From CAVORB01 sp963736235 (lineage in GTDB: Bacteria; Pseudomonadota; Gammaproteobacteria; Chromatiales; Chromatiaceae), in the NCBI GenBank assembly GCA_963736235.1, contig CAVTOR010000031.1:558001-622000 (forward strand): a stretch of 64,000 bases of DNA, given 5' to 3'. A model generated the notes under the pieces. It was not told where the DNA came from. It worked only from the letters and a program-made list of their open reading frames with translations, and did not search any database. The position numbers and the translations under genes were made by a program. Positions 41,480 through 50,754 of the stretch are shown here, piece by piece; the stretch's first letter is position 1; the number at the start of each line of letters is the position of its first letter.

Positions 41480-42254
41480 GAGTTATAGACTTTTCTTGGC
41501 TGCTGTTGAGTCTTGGCGTAATACTGGTCATGTTTGGCATTGCGGGTCCAGCCCAGCTGCACCTATTCCTGGGCGCACATGGAATTCGCGGGGGCTGGCT
41601 GTATCCGGCCCTTTTCAATGCGCGGCGCGGAATTCTCAACACATTACTGCCCGCGCGCTCCGGCACGCTCCTATTAATGCGTGGCTTCACCGAGAAATAC
41701 GGCTATTCGTTGGCAAGAGTTTCTGCTCTTTTTTTTCGTTGCCGTTGGCATGGTCTCGATTTACGTAAGCGTCATAGTCTTGGTGTGGCTGCTGCTCGCC
41801 ATGGATTTACAGCGCCGGCTCTGCTTGTCGGTAAGCATTTAGCGATGGGCGTGCATCGTCGCCCGACGCTGGCAAGGTTTCGCTACGCTGCCTTCGATCC
41901 CCGCGCCTCTTTTTAATTGCCGTCGCCCTCTACCTGACAAACGTTGTTCTGTTGTTTTGTGTCCTGCGCGGCCTTGGCTACGCGGTCTGACCTGGCGGAA
42001 GCGGCTTATCTCGCCGTCGTGCTCAACATCCTCACGCAAGTTTCGATCACGCCTGGAAACCTGGGTGTCAGTGAGATCGCTATGGGCGCGATCGCCCCCC
42101 ACGTCGGCATCCCTATGCGGTGGGCATCCTGGGGAGCTCGCTGATGGTAATCTTGAGGCTGGCGCTCTGTACGGGGTACTTCTGGGCCGTCTTCGAATGG
42201 CTACCCCGCGCGCGGAACACGGGCAGCGTGCATCAGGCGACCCCTAGTCGATGA
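41480..42254 (+). pseudogene. Flippase-like membrane protein (LPG-synthase TM / UPF0104 type), fragmentary
   Basis: Hydrophobic segments LLLSLGVILVMFGIAGPAQL, GWLYPALFNARRGILNTLLP, LLVAVALYLTNVVLLFCVL-like sequence and the signature QVSITPGNLGVSEIAMGAIA point to the flippase-like family related to the MprF membrane domain. Such proteins are thought to translocate lipid-linked glycans or lipids. The N-terminus is not seen and the frame changes near 41720, 41780, 41970 and 42115. The stop is TGA 42252-42254. Confidence 0.55.
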
Positions 42255-42289
42255 CTGAGCCGCATTTAAGCCCTCTGCGTCTTCGCCGG

Positions 42290-42990
42290 CAATATGAACC
42301 GAAATATGACCGGCCCTCACGGGATGAAGCGGGAACTCGTAAGAGCGGTGAAAATCGGGTGAGGCTCACCGAATTTTTCCTTATAACGGATCAACCCTTT
42401 TTGAGAGGGCGGCGAAGACATCAGATTAAAGGATTTCATGCCCTGCGCCCGTGCCCATTCGAGTGCCTTGTAGAAGAGTAACGTCTGACATATGCGCAAC
42501 GCGCGCCAGGAAAGATGCTGTAGCCCCATGCAGGTAGTAGCCAGTCAGCGGCACTTAGAGCCACTACCACATAGCCTGCCAACCCCCTCGACACCGCACC
42601 GATGCAGCGCAGCAGATGGCTACGGGACGCCACGGTCGAGCAATGCGGCGAAGTACGCTGACGAGTAACGACACGATTGCCCTTCGTGCTTCATCGACTG
42701 TGTCGCGGATAGGCTATGAAAAAGGGAGTTCACCGTCATCATTGGATCCTAAAAGTCAGCGATGATCGAAAGCAGTGCGTCGCTGATGGCCTTAATGAGG
42801 TCACGGCTGCAGTTTTGGTAAGGCTAGCGAGATCCCAACTCTCGAGGCCAGGTATGATAACCGCCGTCTCGGGCGTCTCTACCGGAAGGATAGTCGAAGT
42901 CGAACGTGCGAACCAAAGGCGCTAACAGGTATACGCAGAAGATCTATAGGTAAGTTTCGGCACAGCGCCCGAATCGCGTGTGAATGCAAG
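42290..42990 (-). pseudogene. FemAB/GNAT-like acyltransferase remnant
   Basis: The clearest piece is ICQTLLFYKALEWARAQGMK followed by SFNLMSSPPSQKGLIRYKEKFG, a C-terminal GNAT_6/FemAB-like motif. Upstream on the same strand, other frames give LRCIGAVSRGLAGYVVVALS and, near 42780-42860, AVIIPGLESWDLASLTKTA and DLIKAISDALLSIIADF, which look coding. Multiple indels prevent a single frame. The family transfers acyl or aminoacyl groups and often occurs in polysaccharide clusters. Confidence 0.4.
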
Positions 42991-43413
42991 TCGGCTTCAG
43001 CACACCGCCGAGAGTCCCTGCCGATGAAAACCCAAGATAACCCAAAGCGAAACGGGGCCGACTGGAAATACGCGTTACGAGGACGAGGAAAGCAGTATTG
43101 CCACTATGCTCCCAAACGTAGAGGGAGTGGCTGTCCGAAACCCTCTTTGAGCACTCGGGACCAATCGGTCAAAAGAAACTATGGAACAGACTACCGGCAG
43201 CGACGCACACTCGCCGCTGCCAGCCCGGCGGCGGGTCGGTACTGTAACGTAGGACTGCATGACTTCTCCTACCACTTTACCTATTCTCGCACCACGCAGA
43301 CAAGAACGACAGCACCTTGACATGATCTTCAGGCCGACCGCATATCTCGCCAGGGAGCTGCGGGGACCCTTTTCCAAAATGCGCCTTTGCCGCGTCGAAA
43401 TGACGAAACGGTT
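42991..43413. other. No gene supported
   Basis: Between the FemAB-like remnant and the GT4 gene I find no recognisable motif in any frame. Some of this could be the N-terminal part of the FemAB-like gene, unreadable because of indels. Confidence 0.35.
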
Positions 43414-44566
43414 CTACTCATCGAACAAGTACGCCGCGACCCGCGTTGCGGTGCTGCCAACATCGAAATCATCGGCGGCTCTCGCCGAGACCAACAAGCA
43501 TCTCGGTGGGGCCTCGGTGAAAAGCTTTTCTTATTGCGGCTGCATTTCGGCCGTCGGTCACTTGTTCCGCCATCACGCCGCATTGGTAACGGACAACAGT
43601 CGAGGCAGATCGCCGACCGGAGTGCAGATCAGAGGCCGTCCCGCTTGCATCGCGTCGGAGAACACCACGGGGATGCTTTCGATATGCAGACGGCAAGAGG
43701 ATAAAGTCCGCCCAATCGAATAGTTCGGTCGCCGCGTTCAGGGCCAGGTAGCCCTCCCGGTAAACGGGGCGACCAGCATCGCGCAGGCCATCGACCTCCG
43801 CCACTACGCGGTCTACCAAAGGCCCCCCGCCGGCAATGCGGACGGCTTCTATGCGCTGCCAATCGTCGTCGCGTAGCTGATGTAGTGCATCGAGCAGCAG
43901 GTCAGTCCCTTTGTTGGGGTGCCATCTGCCAAGGAACGCGAGCCGGTACGGGGCGCGCTGGGCAATATCCCGCGTTTTCACGACGGGGAACCTCGCGAGC
44001 TGGGCAGGAACCCGCATTCCAGTGACGCTATCGCGCGCATATCGCTTGCGAGTTGGATGCCGTCCGCGAACCGGTGCGTAGCTCCGCGCATGACTCGGCG
44101 CGGCATGCGCCATTACCAGGGGAATGCGGCCCAGGGTCCAGATATCGCTTCCAAGGCCCCACACACTGTAGCTGACCCCGGCTCGGCGCGCGGCCTGCAT
44201 TGCCCAATGCCCGAGATTGGTCGACCCACAAGGCCATGATGTGGTTTACCCGTTCCTCTGTGACCAATCTGACTGTCGCCCGCGCGCCGGCACGCAGGGT
44301 GCCCAAGATAGCCGGCCAATCCGCCGGTGAACTAGGCCGCAGGAGAGACAGCGGAAGACGAGGTGCGGCGAACCGACGTACGTCCACCTCATCCATGCGT
44401 TGCCGCCCTGATGTCAGACCGGGCGCCACGACGCTCACCCGTACGCTATCTGATAGGGCGGTTGCGAAATCAGCCACGAAGCTCCCGGCCGCCTCACTGC
44501 CATCCCCCCCCTCCGGGTACGAACTTGGGTGATCAAGGCGAGGTGACGCTCCTGCCTAGGAGGCAT
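43414..44566 (-). pseudogene. Glycosyltransferase family 4 (GT-B), frameshifted
   Basis: On the minus strand it begins MPPRQERHLALITQV and gives VADFATALSDSVRVSVVAPG, YSVWGLGSDIWTLGRIPLV, the core PYRLAFLGRWHPNKGTDLLL, VRIAGGGPLVDRVVAEVDGL, then the donor-site motif with ESIPVVFSDAMQAGRPLICT, GDLPRLL, and a tail DDFDVGSTATRVAAYLFDE ending at 43414. This is a retaining GT4 with the E-x7-E type motif. At least four single-base breaks are present. The start overlaps the preceding methyltransferase end by 11 bases, so the two were translationally coupled. Confidence 0.65.
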
Positions 44567-45390
44567 GTTTCTCTGTCCCTTTTCGACATACAAGCCGATA
44601 ACCAAAAGGCATGATCTCGTCTCTCTCTAAGCTAGACAAAGAGCCAGCCGGAAATGTTCCTCAACGGGATCAGCAACAATGCCGCCGCCCCGATGGAACT
44701 GCCAGTGGATTCCGCGAACACGACAAGGTTCATTACCGTTCGCGCCAAGGCAATGTTCCCGAGAAGGGCGGCAGTTTCAAAGAGGGGGTGACCGAATGAC
44801 TCCTGGGATAGGAGTTCAAAGCCGTTGAACGCCAGAAGACGAGTCAGACCGTATCGCGTCCAGCGCTGAAAATCGAAAGGCGCATCGTGAAGCGGGTAGA
44901 CAAAGGGCACCTGTAACACCAGAACTCCGCCCAGCACTAATACTCTCTCGATCTCAGCAACTGCTGCAAATTTGCCGGGTTAGGAAGATGCTCGAGCACA
45001 TCCAGGAGAGCAACCCCATCAAAGGACGCGTCTGGGAATGGTAAACATTGCCCGTCGCCATAAACATCCGGCTGGGTGTCATAGAGTTGCTTCGCAGTAG
45101 CGTAGTAATCCAAACCCAAGTATTGAACTTCATCGTTTAAATAAGGGCGCAAAGGTTTATCGGCACAGCCGATGTCGAGGACCCTGTCTTTCAGAACCGC
45201 TCCCGCCGCCGCAAACGCAGTCCGCTCTCGGCGCAAAACAAGCCACTGGGATGTAGCGGCGTGTGTCGCAGAGGATTCATCCAACGTCTGATGATCTCTG
45301 CAAGGCCTCGGGGCCGATACGGAACGTCGACAAGAGCGCTCCAACGATGCCTGACGTAAAATCCTGGCCATCCTATTAAAGTCGTGTCGA
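44556..45390 (-). pseudogene. Class I SAM-dependent methyltransferase, frameshifted
   Basis: Motif I is RVLDIGCADKPLRPYLNDEV, followed by YLGLDYYATAKQLY, GDGQCLPFPDASFDGVALLD and VLEHLPNPANLQQLLRES, the usual order for glycan- or lipid-modifying methyltransferases. The C-terminal part (GVLVLQVPFVYPLHDAPFDF and MPFGYRLVCRKGTEKHAS) is in other frames and ends at TAG 44556-44558. The N-terminus (WRALVDVPYRPRG-like, IIRRWMNPLRHTPLHP) is also shifted. A single-frame reading joins it to the preceding GT2, which I take as an artefact of the GT2 frameshift. Confidence 0.6.
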
Positions 45391-45391
45391 T

Positions 45392-46301
45392 TCAGGAACT
45401 GGATGAAGACCGTACCGTCCGCCTCGCGTCCTCGTCGATCCCCTTGTAATGCAACGCGGAGACTTGCTCCGAGATCAGACCAATCAAAAAAGTCAAAAAC
45501 GACGACAATAATCAACAAGGCACTCATATTGGTGAATCGATGCGCCGTCAAATAGGTGTAGCCGTAATAGGCCACTCCAATGCCGAATAGTCCGAGGGCG
45601 ATCGGGAGAAACAACCGCATCGGGGAGAACAAAGCGCCGATCTTAAGGATGATGACGAAAAACCTGGTGCCATCGTGCAACAGGCGAATGTGGCTCTTTC
45701 CTCCTCGAGCCTCTGCCCTTATTGGAACGTAAGCGACCGGGAGGCCGGAGCGGAAAAAGGCCATGGTGATAGTGGTCGGGTAGGAGAAGCCGTTAGGAAG
45801 CAGGTACAGGAACTTGACGAAATGGCGGGCACGCACCGCCCGAAAGCCGGAGGTGAGATCCTGAATCCTGAACCCCGTCATCAGCGAAGCCAAGCGGTTG
45901 TAGAAGCCGTTGGCGAAGCGGCGGAAGATCGTGGCCTGGGTGGTTGAATGCCTCGCGCCGACGACCATGTCGAAGCCCTCGTCGAGTTTGTCCAGCATCC
46001 GCGGGATATCAGCCGGATCGTGTTGGCCGTCAGCATCCATGAAGACGAAGACCGATCCTTTCGCCTGCCGCGCTCCGGTCTTGATTGCCGCGCCATTGCC
46101 CAGGCTATGCGGGTGGGACACCACACGCACAGCCTGCTCGCGACAAACGGCCGCGGATGCATCAGTCGACCCGTCGTCGACGACGAGGATTTCGGCGTCC
46201 GGCAGGCACGCCTTGAGCTTGGGCAGCAAGGCTCGAAGATTCTCCGCTTCATTCTTGCAAGGCAAGATGACGGAGATCGGATAGTTGGCGGTTGAGCCCA
46301 T
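45392..46301 (-). CDS. Glycosyltransferase family 2 (DPM1/DPG-synthase-like), one frameshift
   Basis: MGSTANYPISVILPCKNEAE, VVDDGSTDAS and FMDADGQHDP (DxD) define a GT2 that likely loads a sugar on polyprenyl phosphate. The C-terminal part has two TM segments (MRLFLPIALGLFGIGVAYYG and SALLIIVVVFDF). A single extra T in the run at about 45485-45490 shifts the last 35 residues; in the restored frame the end is FLIGLISEQVSALHYKGIDE followed by the TGA at 45392-45394, typical of this subfamily. Restored length is 302 residues. Confidence 0.82.
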
Positions 46302-46882
46302 CGCTTGATTCCTTCGATCCGATCGCCTGGGGACGGCGATTCTTATGATGTTTAGCCGCTACACCAAGGTTAACGCAGATATCTCTGAAGTTTCACGGAA
46401 ATTTGATTGCACGTGGGGCACTCGGTCAATTTGTTCAGTTGTTCGCATACAACGTGACCCGATATCGGCGTATACCAACGTTGAGACGCTCGCCGCCCGG
46501 TTCCGTGAGCATGAAGCCTCGACCTTGTCGGGTTCTGCTGGATACCGCTCGTTGTAACCCTGGATTTCAATCTTCCCCGACCAGCCGGTTGGGATGCTGC
46601 AACGAACGCAGCCCGAGACACCTTTCCTTCGCGGACGTAGCTTCCGCGGCACCGTAGGTGATCCGCGGCGGCAAAGCGGCCTCGCCAGCAGAAGCCTGCC
46701 GGATTGGCGTCGCCCGTTACAGGAAGATCGGAAAGCCGCTCCCCAATCTCGCGGCAGAATCGCTGGCGGAACGCAGAATCGTGATGCGATTGTGCAGATT
46801 GAAGTTTCTACCTTCAATTTGCATGGCCGCCGCAGACCAACTGGTTACGTTGCCCGCTCCAGCGCCATGCCACGCCTGGCGA
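46302..46882. other. Intergenic, no gene supported
   Basis: About 580 bases between the GT2 start and the Nudix gene end. Frames give no recognisable motif; the DNA is less GC-rich at 46340-46500 and could hold the promoter for the minus-strand glycan genes. Confidence 0.4.
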
Positions 46883-47461
46883 TCAGTCACCTTGGTGGAT
46901 GGTGACCTCGTAGCGGCGGATGTCCCCATCGAGGCGGACGATGTCGCCGGCGCGCAGCGCGAACCCGCCAGTGGCACGATCGCGAAAATAGAGCGCGAGG
47001 GTCTCCTTGATGACCGGGAAGGCGATCTCCCCCCAGGGGATGTCCGGCTCGTCGAACAGGCGCACGTCCAGGCTCTCCGGACCGGGACCGAAGTCGAGAT
47101 CGAGCAGGCGGCTGCGGAACACCAGATAGACCTGATTGATGTGCGGCAGGTTGAACATGGTGTAGAGCGCGCCGACGCCCACGCGGGCCTTGGCCTCTTC
47201 CAGGGTCTCCCGCGCGGCGCCCTGCTGGGTGGTCTCGCCGTTTTCCATGAAGCCGGCGGGCAAGGTCCACAGGCCGTGGCGGGGCTCGATGGCGCGTCGG
47301 CAGAGCAGGATCTTGTCCTCCCACTCGGGGATGCAGCCGACGACGACCTTGGGGTTCTGATAGTGGATGGTGTCGCAGGTGCCGCATACGTAGCGTGGCC
47401 GGTCGTCCCCTGGGGGTATGCGCAGCCGCACCTCCGATCCGCATTCGCTGCAATATTTCAT
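46883..47461 (-). CDS. Nudix hydrolase with N-terminal zinc ribbon
   Basis: A 192-residue protein. The N-terminal ribbon is MKYCSECGSEVRLRIPPGDD with a second CGTC pair; the Nudix box GFMENGETTQQGAARETLEE carries the catalytic glutamates. This arrangement resembles NudC-like NADH/nucleotide-derivative pyrophosphatases, although it lacks the long N-terminal domain of NudC. Frame and length intact. The substrate is unknown. Confidence 0.88.
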   Translation of the reverse strand: MKYCSECGSEVRLRIPPGDDRPRYVCGTCDTIHYQNPKVVVGCIPEWEDKILLCRRAIEPRHGLWTLPAGFMENGETTQQGAARETLEEAKARVGVGALYTMFNLPHINQVYLVFRSRLLDLDFGPGPESLDVRLFDEPDIPWGEIAFPVIKETLALYFRDRATGGFALRAGDIVRLDGDIRRYEVTIHQGD

Positions 47462-47543
47462 GGGTTACTGATTTAGACATCCGGGCTCGCCGCACAGTAC
47501 GTCGCCCAGATGTCCCGATACCGCCATATGAACCACTCTCACT

Positions 47544-47834
47544 TCAGCTCCCCGGGTCGAGCGGTGGTTGGCTTGCCGGATCAGCGACTTGACCCGCCGC
47601 AGGGGTCAAGACTTCCCAGTGCGCCGCGATAGTATCCGCCGACAAATCCGCGCCACAGTCCCATTCGACAAAGTAGCCACCATTATGAAGGCGCTCGAAT
47701 TCACCGGGGTCCTTCAGTGGAGCGAAGGCCTCGGCCTCAAGATAGGGATAGACGTCGAAAAGCCCCGTTTGGCCGTCTTCAGCAACGACGTATATCCGGT
47801 ATTCGGCTCGAGGAACAATATTGGCAATCCTCAT
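47544..47834 (-). CDS. DUF2442 domain protein
   Basis: A 96-residue protein with VVAEDGQTGLFDVYPYLEAE, FAPLKDPGEFERLHNGGYFV and EWDCGADLSADTIAAHWEVL, matching DUF2442. It begins four bases inside the end of the DUF4160 gene (overlap 47831-47834), the standard pairing. DUF2442 proteins are often predicted as antitoxin-like partners; this is not established experimentally for most. The Pro-rich C-terminus is variable. Confidence 0.85.
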   Translation of the reverse strand: MRIANIVPRAEYRIYVVAEDGQTGLFDVYPYLEAEAFAPLKDPGEFERLHNGGYFVEWDCGADLSADTIAAHWEVLTPAAGQVADPASQPPLDPGS

Positions 47835-48172
47835 TGATCAAGCCCTCGAATTGCGAACGGCTTCTTACCGTTTACAGCCAGCTGCCAGTCTGCCAGTAGA
47901 TCTTCTTCATGGATTTCAATCCAGGCGACCACCAGCTTGTGCTTATTGGCTGGCAATGCCCCCGCCAGCACGGCACCACCCTCAATCGCGTACACGGCGA
48001 CTTGCCCTTGATAGTCCGCATGGATGTGGGGTACGTGATGACGATCCGTGTCGTAGAAAAACATTCTGATCAAGATGCCATAAAACGTCGATGAGTCAGT
48101 CGCGAGCGAAGGGCTCGCCCTGCGATTGTACCCGTTTCCGCGGTCCGGTCCGGACGGGAGGCCGAGATGCAT
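47831..48172 (-). CDS. DUF4160 domain protein
   Basis: Conserved features are STFYGILIRMFFYDTDRHHV, PHIHADYQGQVAVYAIEGG, VLAGALPANKHKLVVAWIE and LLADWQLAVNGKKPF, all typical of DUF4160. The HHVPHIH cluster could bind metal. The ATG at 48172 adds about 27 residues before the family start and overlaps the trmN6 stop; the real start may be a non-ATG codon near 48090. It forms a two-gene unit with DUF2442, a putative toxin-antitoxin-like module. Confidence 0.78.
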   Translation of the reverse strand: MHLGLPSGPDRGNGYNRRASPSLATDSSTFYGILIRMFFYDTDRHHVPHIHADYQGQVAVYAIEGGAVLAGALPANKHKLVVAWIEIHEEDLLADWQLAVNGKKPFAIRGLDQ

Positions 48173-48933
48173 CAGGTCCCGCTGGCGGCTCGCGCGAGAA
48201 AGGATTCCGGGGCTCCCATCTCGGCGCGAATGCGCAGGTAGTCGTCAGTCCAATTGCCTTGTGAATCCCGCAGGTACAGCGGCGGCGCCTCTGCCCGTTC
48301 GCCCGCGCGCGCACAGGTGAACAGGGCGATCATGGGCGCGTCGCAGGCGCGGAAGTAAACCTCGCGGCGCTGCAGCAGGCTGAGCCCGGCCTCGGCAATG
48401 GCTTGCTCGGGACGCGGGTCGCGGGCGGAGTGGCAGAAACAGAAGACGCCATCCGCGGTGAGGGAGCGGGCTGCGGCACGGCAGTAATCGTAGACGTCGC
48501 CATGGAGCTCGAAGCGGGCCGCGGCCTTCTGCGGATGGGCGGAGCGGGTGCCGTTGCCCGGCGGGGTGTAGGGGGGTGACGCGGTGACGAGCTCGTAGGC
48601 GCCGCCGGGCCAGTCGCGAAGGTCCATGTTCCGCAGGCTCACCCGCGATTCCAACCGGTTGTGAGCGACGGTCTTTCGCGCCAGCTCATGGCTGATCCGC
48701 TGCACCTCCACCATGGTGAGCCGCGCCTCCGGCGCCAGGCGCCATAGCGCGAGCAGGCCGACGGAGCCGATTCCAGCGCCCAGATCGAGCACAGAACAGG
48801 CCGATGGTCTGGCCTGGACGGCGCTCCAGGCGGTGAGCAGATCATCCGCGGAGAAACGGTGACCTCGCCGCAGCTGGTAAATCCGCCAGCTCCCGGCAAG
48901 GCTGTCTAGCGTAGTCTCATGTGGTTCGGTCAT
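48172..48933 (-). CDS. TrmN6-like N6-adenine methyltransferase
   Basis: This encodes about 253 residues from ATG 48933 (a TTG at 48957 is possible). YQLRRGHRFSADDLLTAW is characteristic of the YfiC/TrmN6 family, SVLDLGAGIGSVGLLAL is SAM motif I, and ELVTASPPYTPPGNG is the (N/S)PPY amino-methyltransferase motif. In E. coli TrmN6 modifies A37 of tRNA-Val1. The specificity here could differ; related proteins methylate other substrates. Confidence 0.8.
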   Translation of the reverse strand: MTEPHETTLDSLAGSWRIYQLRRGHRFSADDLLTAWSAVQARPSACSVLDLGAGIGSVGLLALWRLAPEARLTMVEVQRISHELARKTVAHNRLESRVSLRNMDLRDWPGGAYELVTASPPYTPPGNGTRSAHPQKAAARFELHGDVYDYCRAAARSLTADGVFCFCHSARDPRPEQAIAEAGLSLLQRREVYFRACDAPMIALFTCARAGERAEAPPLYLRDSQGNWTDDYLRIRAEMGAPESFLARAASGT

Positions 48934-49008
48934 AACGACCGCGGGGATGTGAGGCAAGCCCCCGCCGCGGACGAAACGCCGCGGCGGGGGAAACCGGTCA
49001 ACAGAACG

Positions 49009-49416
49009 TTACTGCCCGCCCGCCGGTGCTGGGGCGCTGGAGGCAGAGCTCAACATCTGCTCGAGATTGTCGATCTGCGCCTGCACGGATTCGGGCAGGG
49101 AGTCCTTGAGCTTGCGCAGCTGCTCCATGACTTCCTGGGCGAGATCGATTTCGTTGTTCTCGATGTATTCCTTGGCCTGATCGATCAGCTCCTCGGCCTT
49201 GGCAATCGCCTCGTCAGCCATCTCCGACGCCTTCTCGGCGGCCTCGCCGGCCCCCTCCTTCGCGGCCTCGGCGGCCTGCTCCATCATGGATTTTCCCTCC
49301 TCGACGGCGCCCGTTTCGGGTGCCTTCTGCTCTTGCGCGGGCTCCTCGCTCTTGCCGCAGGCGGTCAGCCCAACGACGGCGGCGACGAGGAATGCGAAGA
49401 CTATGCGGTTGTTCAT
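49009..49416 (-). CDS. Alanine/glutamate-rich lipoprotein, hypothetical
   Basis: A 135-residue protein with a lipoprotein signal (FAFLVAAVVGLTACGKS, lipobox LTAC). The mature part is an amphipathic, highly charged helix: MEQAAEAAKEGAGEAAEKAS, then AEELIDQAKEYIENNEIDLA. Such Ala/Glu/Lys helices resemble envelope helical lipoproteins, but no specific family is recognised. It is monocistronic in appearance. Confidence 0.7.
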   Translation of the reverse strand: MNNRIVFAFLVAAVVGLTACGKSEEPAQEQKAPETGAVEEGKSMMEQAAEAAKEGAGEAAEKASEMADEAIAKAEELIDQAKEYIENNEIDLAQEVMEQLRKLKDSLPESVQAQIDNLEQMLSSASSAPAPAGGQ

Positions 49417-49490
49417 GCGTGTGCTCCTGAATGGCTCGTGTCAGTTCCTATCGTTCCGGACTCCGGTCCGGCGCCTCTACTAAGGCCAAG

Positions 49491-49795
49491 CTGATTATTG
49501 GCCATCCTGGCCAAAACCAGCACGCCACCCAAGAAGTCGTGTTTCTCGGGTGGCTTCATTTTCAACGCTTACGCGCTTGAAAATGGCGTCACATCCATGT
49601 GCCGCTGGAAACGATGAATCGACCGGCGCTTCCCTTAGGGCGAGGCTGATTATTGGCCATCCTGGCCGAAATCAGTACGCCACCCAAGAAGCGTGGTTCT
49701 TGGATGGCTTCATTTCCAACCGCTTACGCGCTTGAAAATACCGTCACGTCCATGTGCCGCGGGAAGCGCTGAATGGATCAGCGTTGCCCTTAGGG
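49491..49795. repeat. Two tandem copies of a multi-hairpin repeat (about 150 bp each)
   Basis: Copies start at 49491 and 49646 (period 155). Each has successive inverted repeats: TTGGCCATCCTGGCCAA; GCCACCCAAGAA pairing with TTCTTGGATGGC (49679-49690 with 49697-49708 in the second copy); ATTTTCAA...TTGAAAAT; and CACATCCATGTG. Ends are CTGATTATT and a GCGCTGAATGGATCAGCG-like tail. Related copies are at 51084-51226 (inverted), 57794-57852 (partial) and possibly 35897-35955. Confidence 0.8.
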
Positions 49796-49831
49796 TAGAC
49801 TCATCGGCGAAACGGCGCATCCTTGGCGCCC

Positions 49832-50074
49832 TCAATCCGGCGCCCGGGCGCCCGCAACCATGCGCAGGACCTTCAATCCGAGCAGCAGCCAGGGGACGCC
49901 GTGAAGGACGAGGTCGAAAATGTCGATGGGGCGCGAAAGCTCGCCCGCGAACAGCATCTTGAGCTTCTCCCACACGTGGGGCTCGGGAACGAATGGGGCA
50001 AGGCCAAGCGTGAGGGCGACGATCAGAAATACCGCCAGCGGCACCTTGTCCAGCTTCTCGAGCAGCGCCTTCAT
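49832..50074 (-). CDS. Small two-TM membrane protein
   Basis: This encodes about 80 residues, starting MKALLEKLDKVPLAVFLIVA. Two hydrophobic helices (VPLAVFLIVALTLGLAPFV and IFDLVLHGVPWLLLGLKVL) flank PEPHVWEKLKMLFAGELSRP. Proteins of this type are often labelled 'RND transporter' in databases but are far too short for that; function unknown. The start at 50074 overlaps the macrodomain gene stop by four bases. Confidence 0.7.
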   Translation of the reverse strand: MKALLEKLDKVPLAVFLIVALTLGLAPFVPEPHVWEKLKMLFAGELSRPIDIFDLVLHGVPWLLLGLKVLRMVAGARAPD

Positions 50075-50592
50075 GACCCACCCTCCTCGGGACCGCAATC
50101 CGGACACCTCTCGCGGTAGATGGCGGCATCGGCCTCCGAGAAACAACAGGCGATGATCTCGTCGAAACGGCGGCGCTCGCCGCGCATCACCTCCAAGGCG
50201 ATGCGCGCCGCGGCCTCCTTGGGAAATCGATAGACGCCTGTGCTGATGCCGGGAAAGGCGATGGTGCGCACGCCGTTCTCCCGCGCCAGGTCAAGCGAGC
50301 GCTCGTAGCAGCTGCGCAGCAGCTCGGGCTCACCCTTGTCGCCCCCGTGCCAGACCGGCCCCACCGCGTGAATCACCCACCGGGCGGGCAGATCGAAACC
50401 GGGGGTAATGCGCGCGTCACCGGTTGGACACCCGCCAAGGGGCCGGCAGGCCTCGAGCAGCCGCGGACCCGCCGCGCGGTGGATCGCCCCGTCCACGCCA
50501 CCGCCGCCAAGCAGGGAATTGTTCGCGGCGTTGACGATGGCGTCGACCTCGAGCGTGGTGATGTCGCCCGTGAGGATGCGGATCGTACCCAT
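50071..50592 (-). CDS. O-acetyl-ADP-ribose deacetylase (macrodomain, YmdB-like)
   Basis: A 173-residue macrodomain protein. IVNAANNSLLGGGGVDGAIH is the ADP-ribose-binding loop with the catalytic-type Asn/Asp, and IAFPGISTGVYRFPKEAAA is the second loop. The family removes O-acetyl or ADP-ribosyl groups; YmdB also modulates RNase III in E. coli. The stop overlaps the following small membrane protein gene, so they are co-translated. The gene is intact. Confidence 0.92.
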   Translation of the reverse strand: MGTIRILTGDITTLEVDAIVNAANNSLLGGGGVDGAIHRAAGPRLLEACRPLGGCPTGDARITPGFDLPARWVIHAVGPVWHGGDKGEPELLRSCYERSLDLARENGVRTIAFPGISTGVYRFPKEAAARIALEVMRGERRRFDEIIACCFSEADAAIYRERCPDCGPEEGGS

Positions 50593-50754
50593 AGTTCGGC
50601 CTCACACTTCAGGAATTCGGCATTCTGCGACCGGAAAGGCTATCATCAGCGCCGCTGCCGTAACATCACGGCCGGCCGCGATCAGCCGTTTCCGCCAATC
50701 CTGCCCTCGCCGCGCGCTTCCCGGTACTTGTTTTCGCCTTGATCCCTGAGCCTC

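Noticed and set aside
43024..43320. A 98-residue frame (MKTQDNPKRNGADW...)
   Set aside because: Low-complexity composition, no ribosome site and no similarity; the region looks like indel-damaged DNA.
44937..46301. A fused GT2-methyltransferase protein of 454 residues
   Set aside because: A one-base frameshift in a T-run at about 45487 creates the fusion; restored frames give two proteins of normal size with a stop between them.
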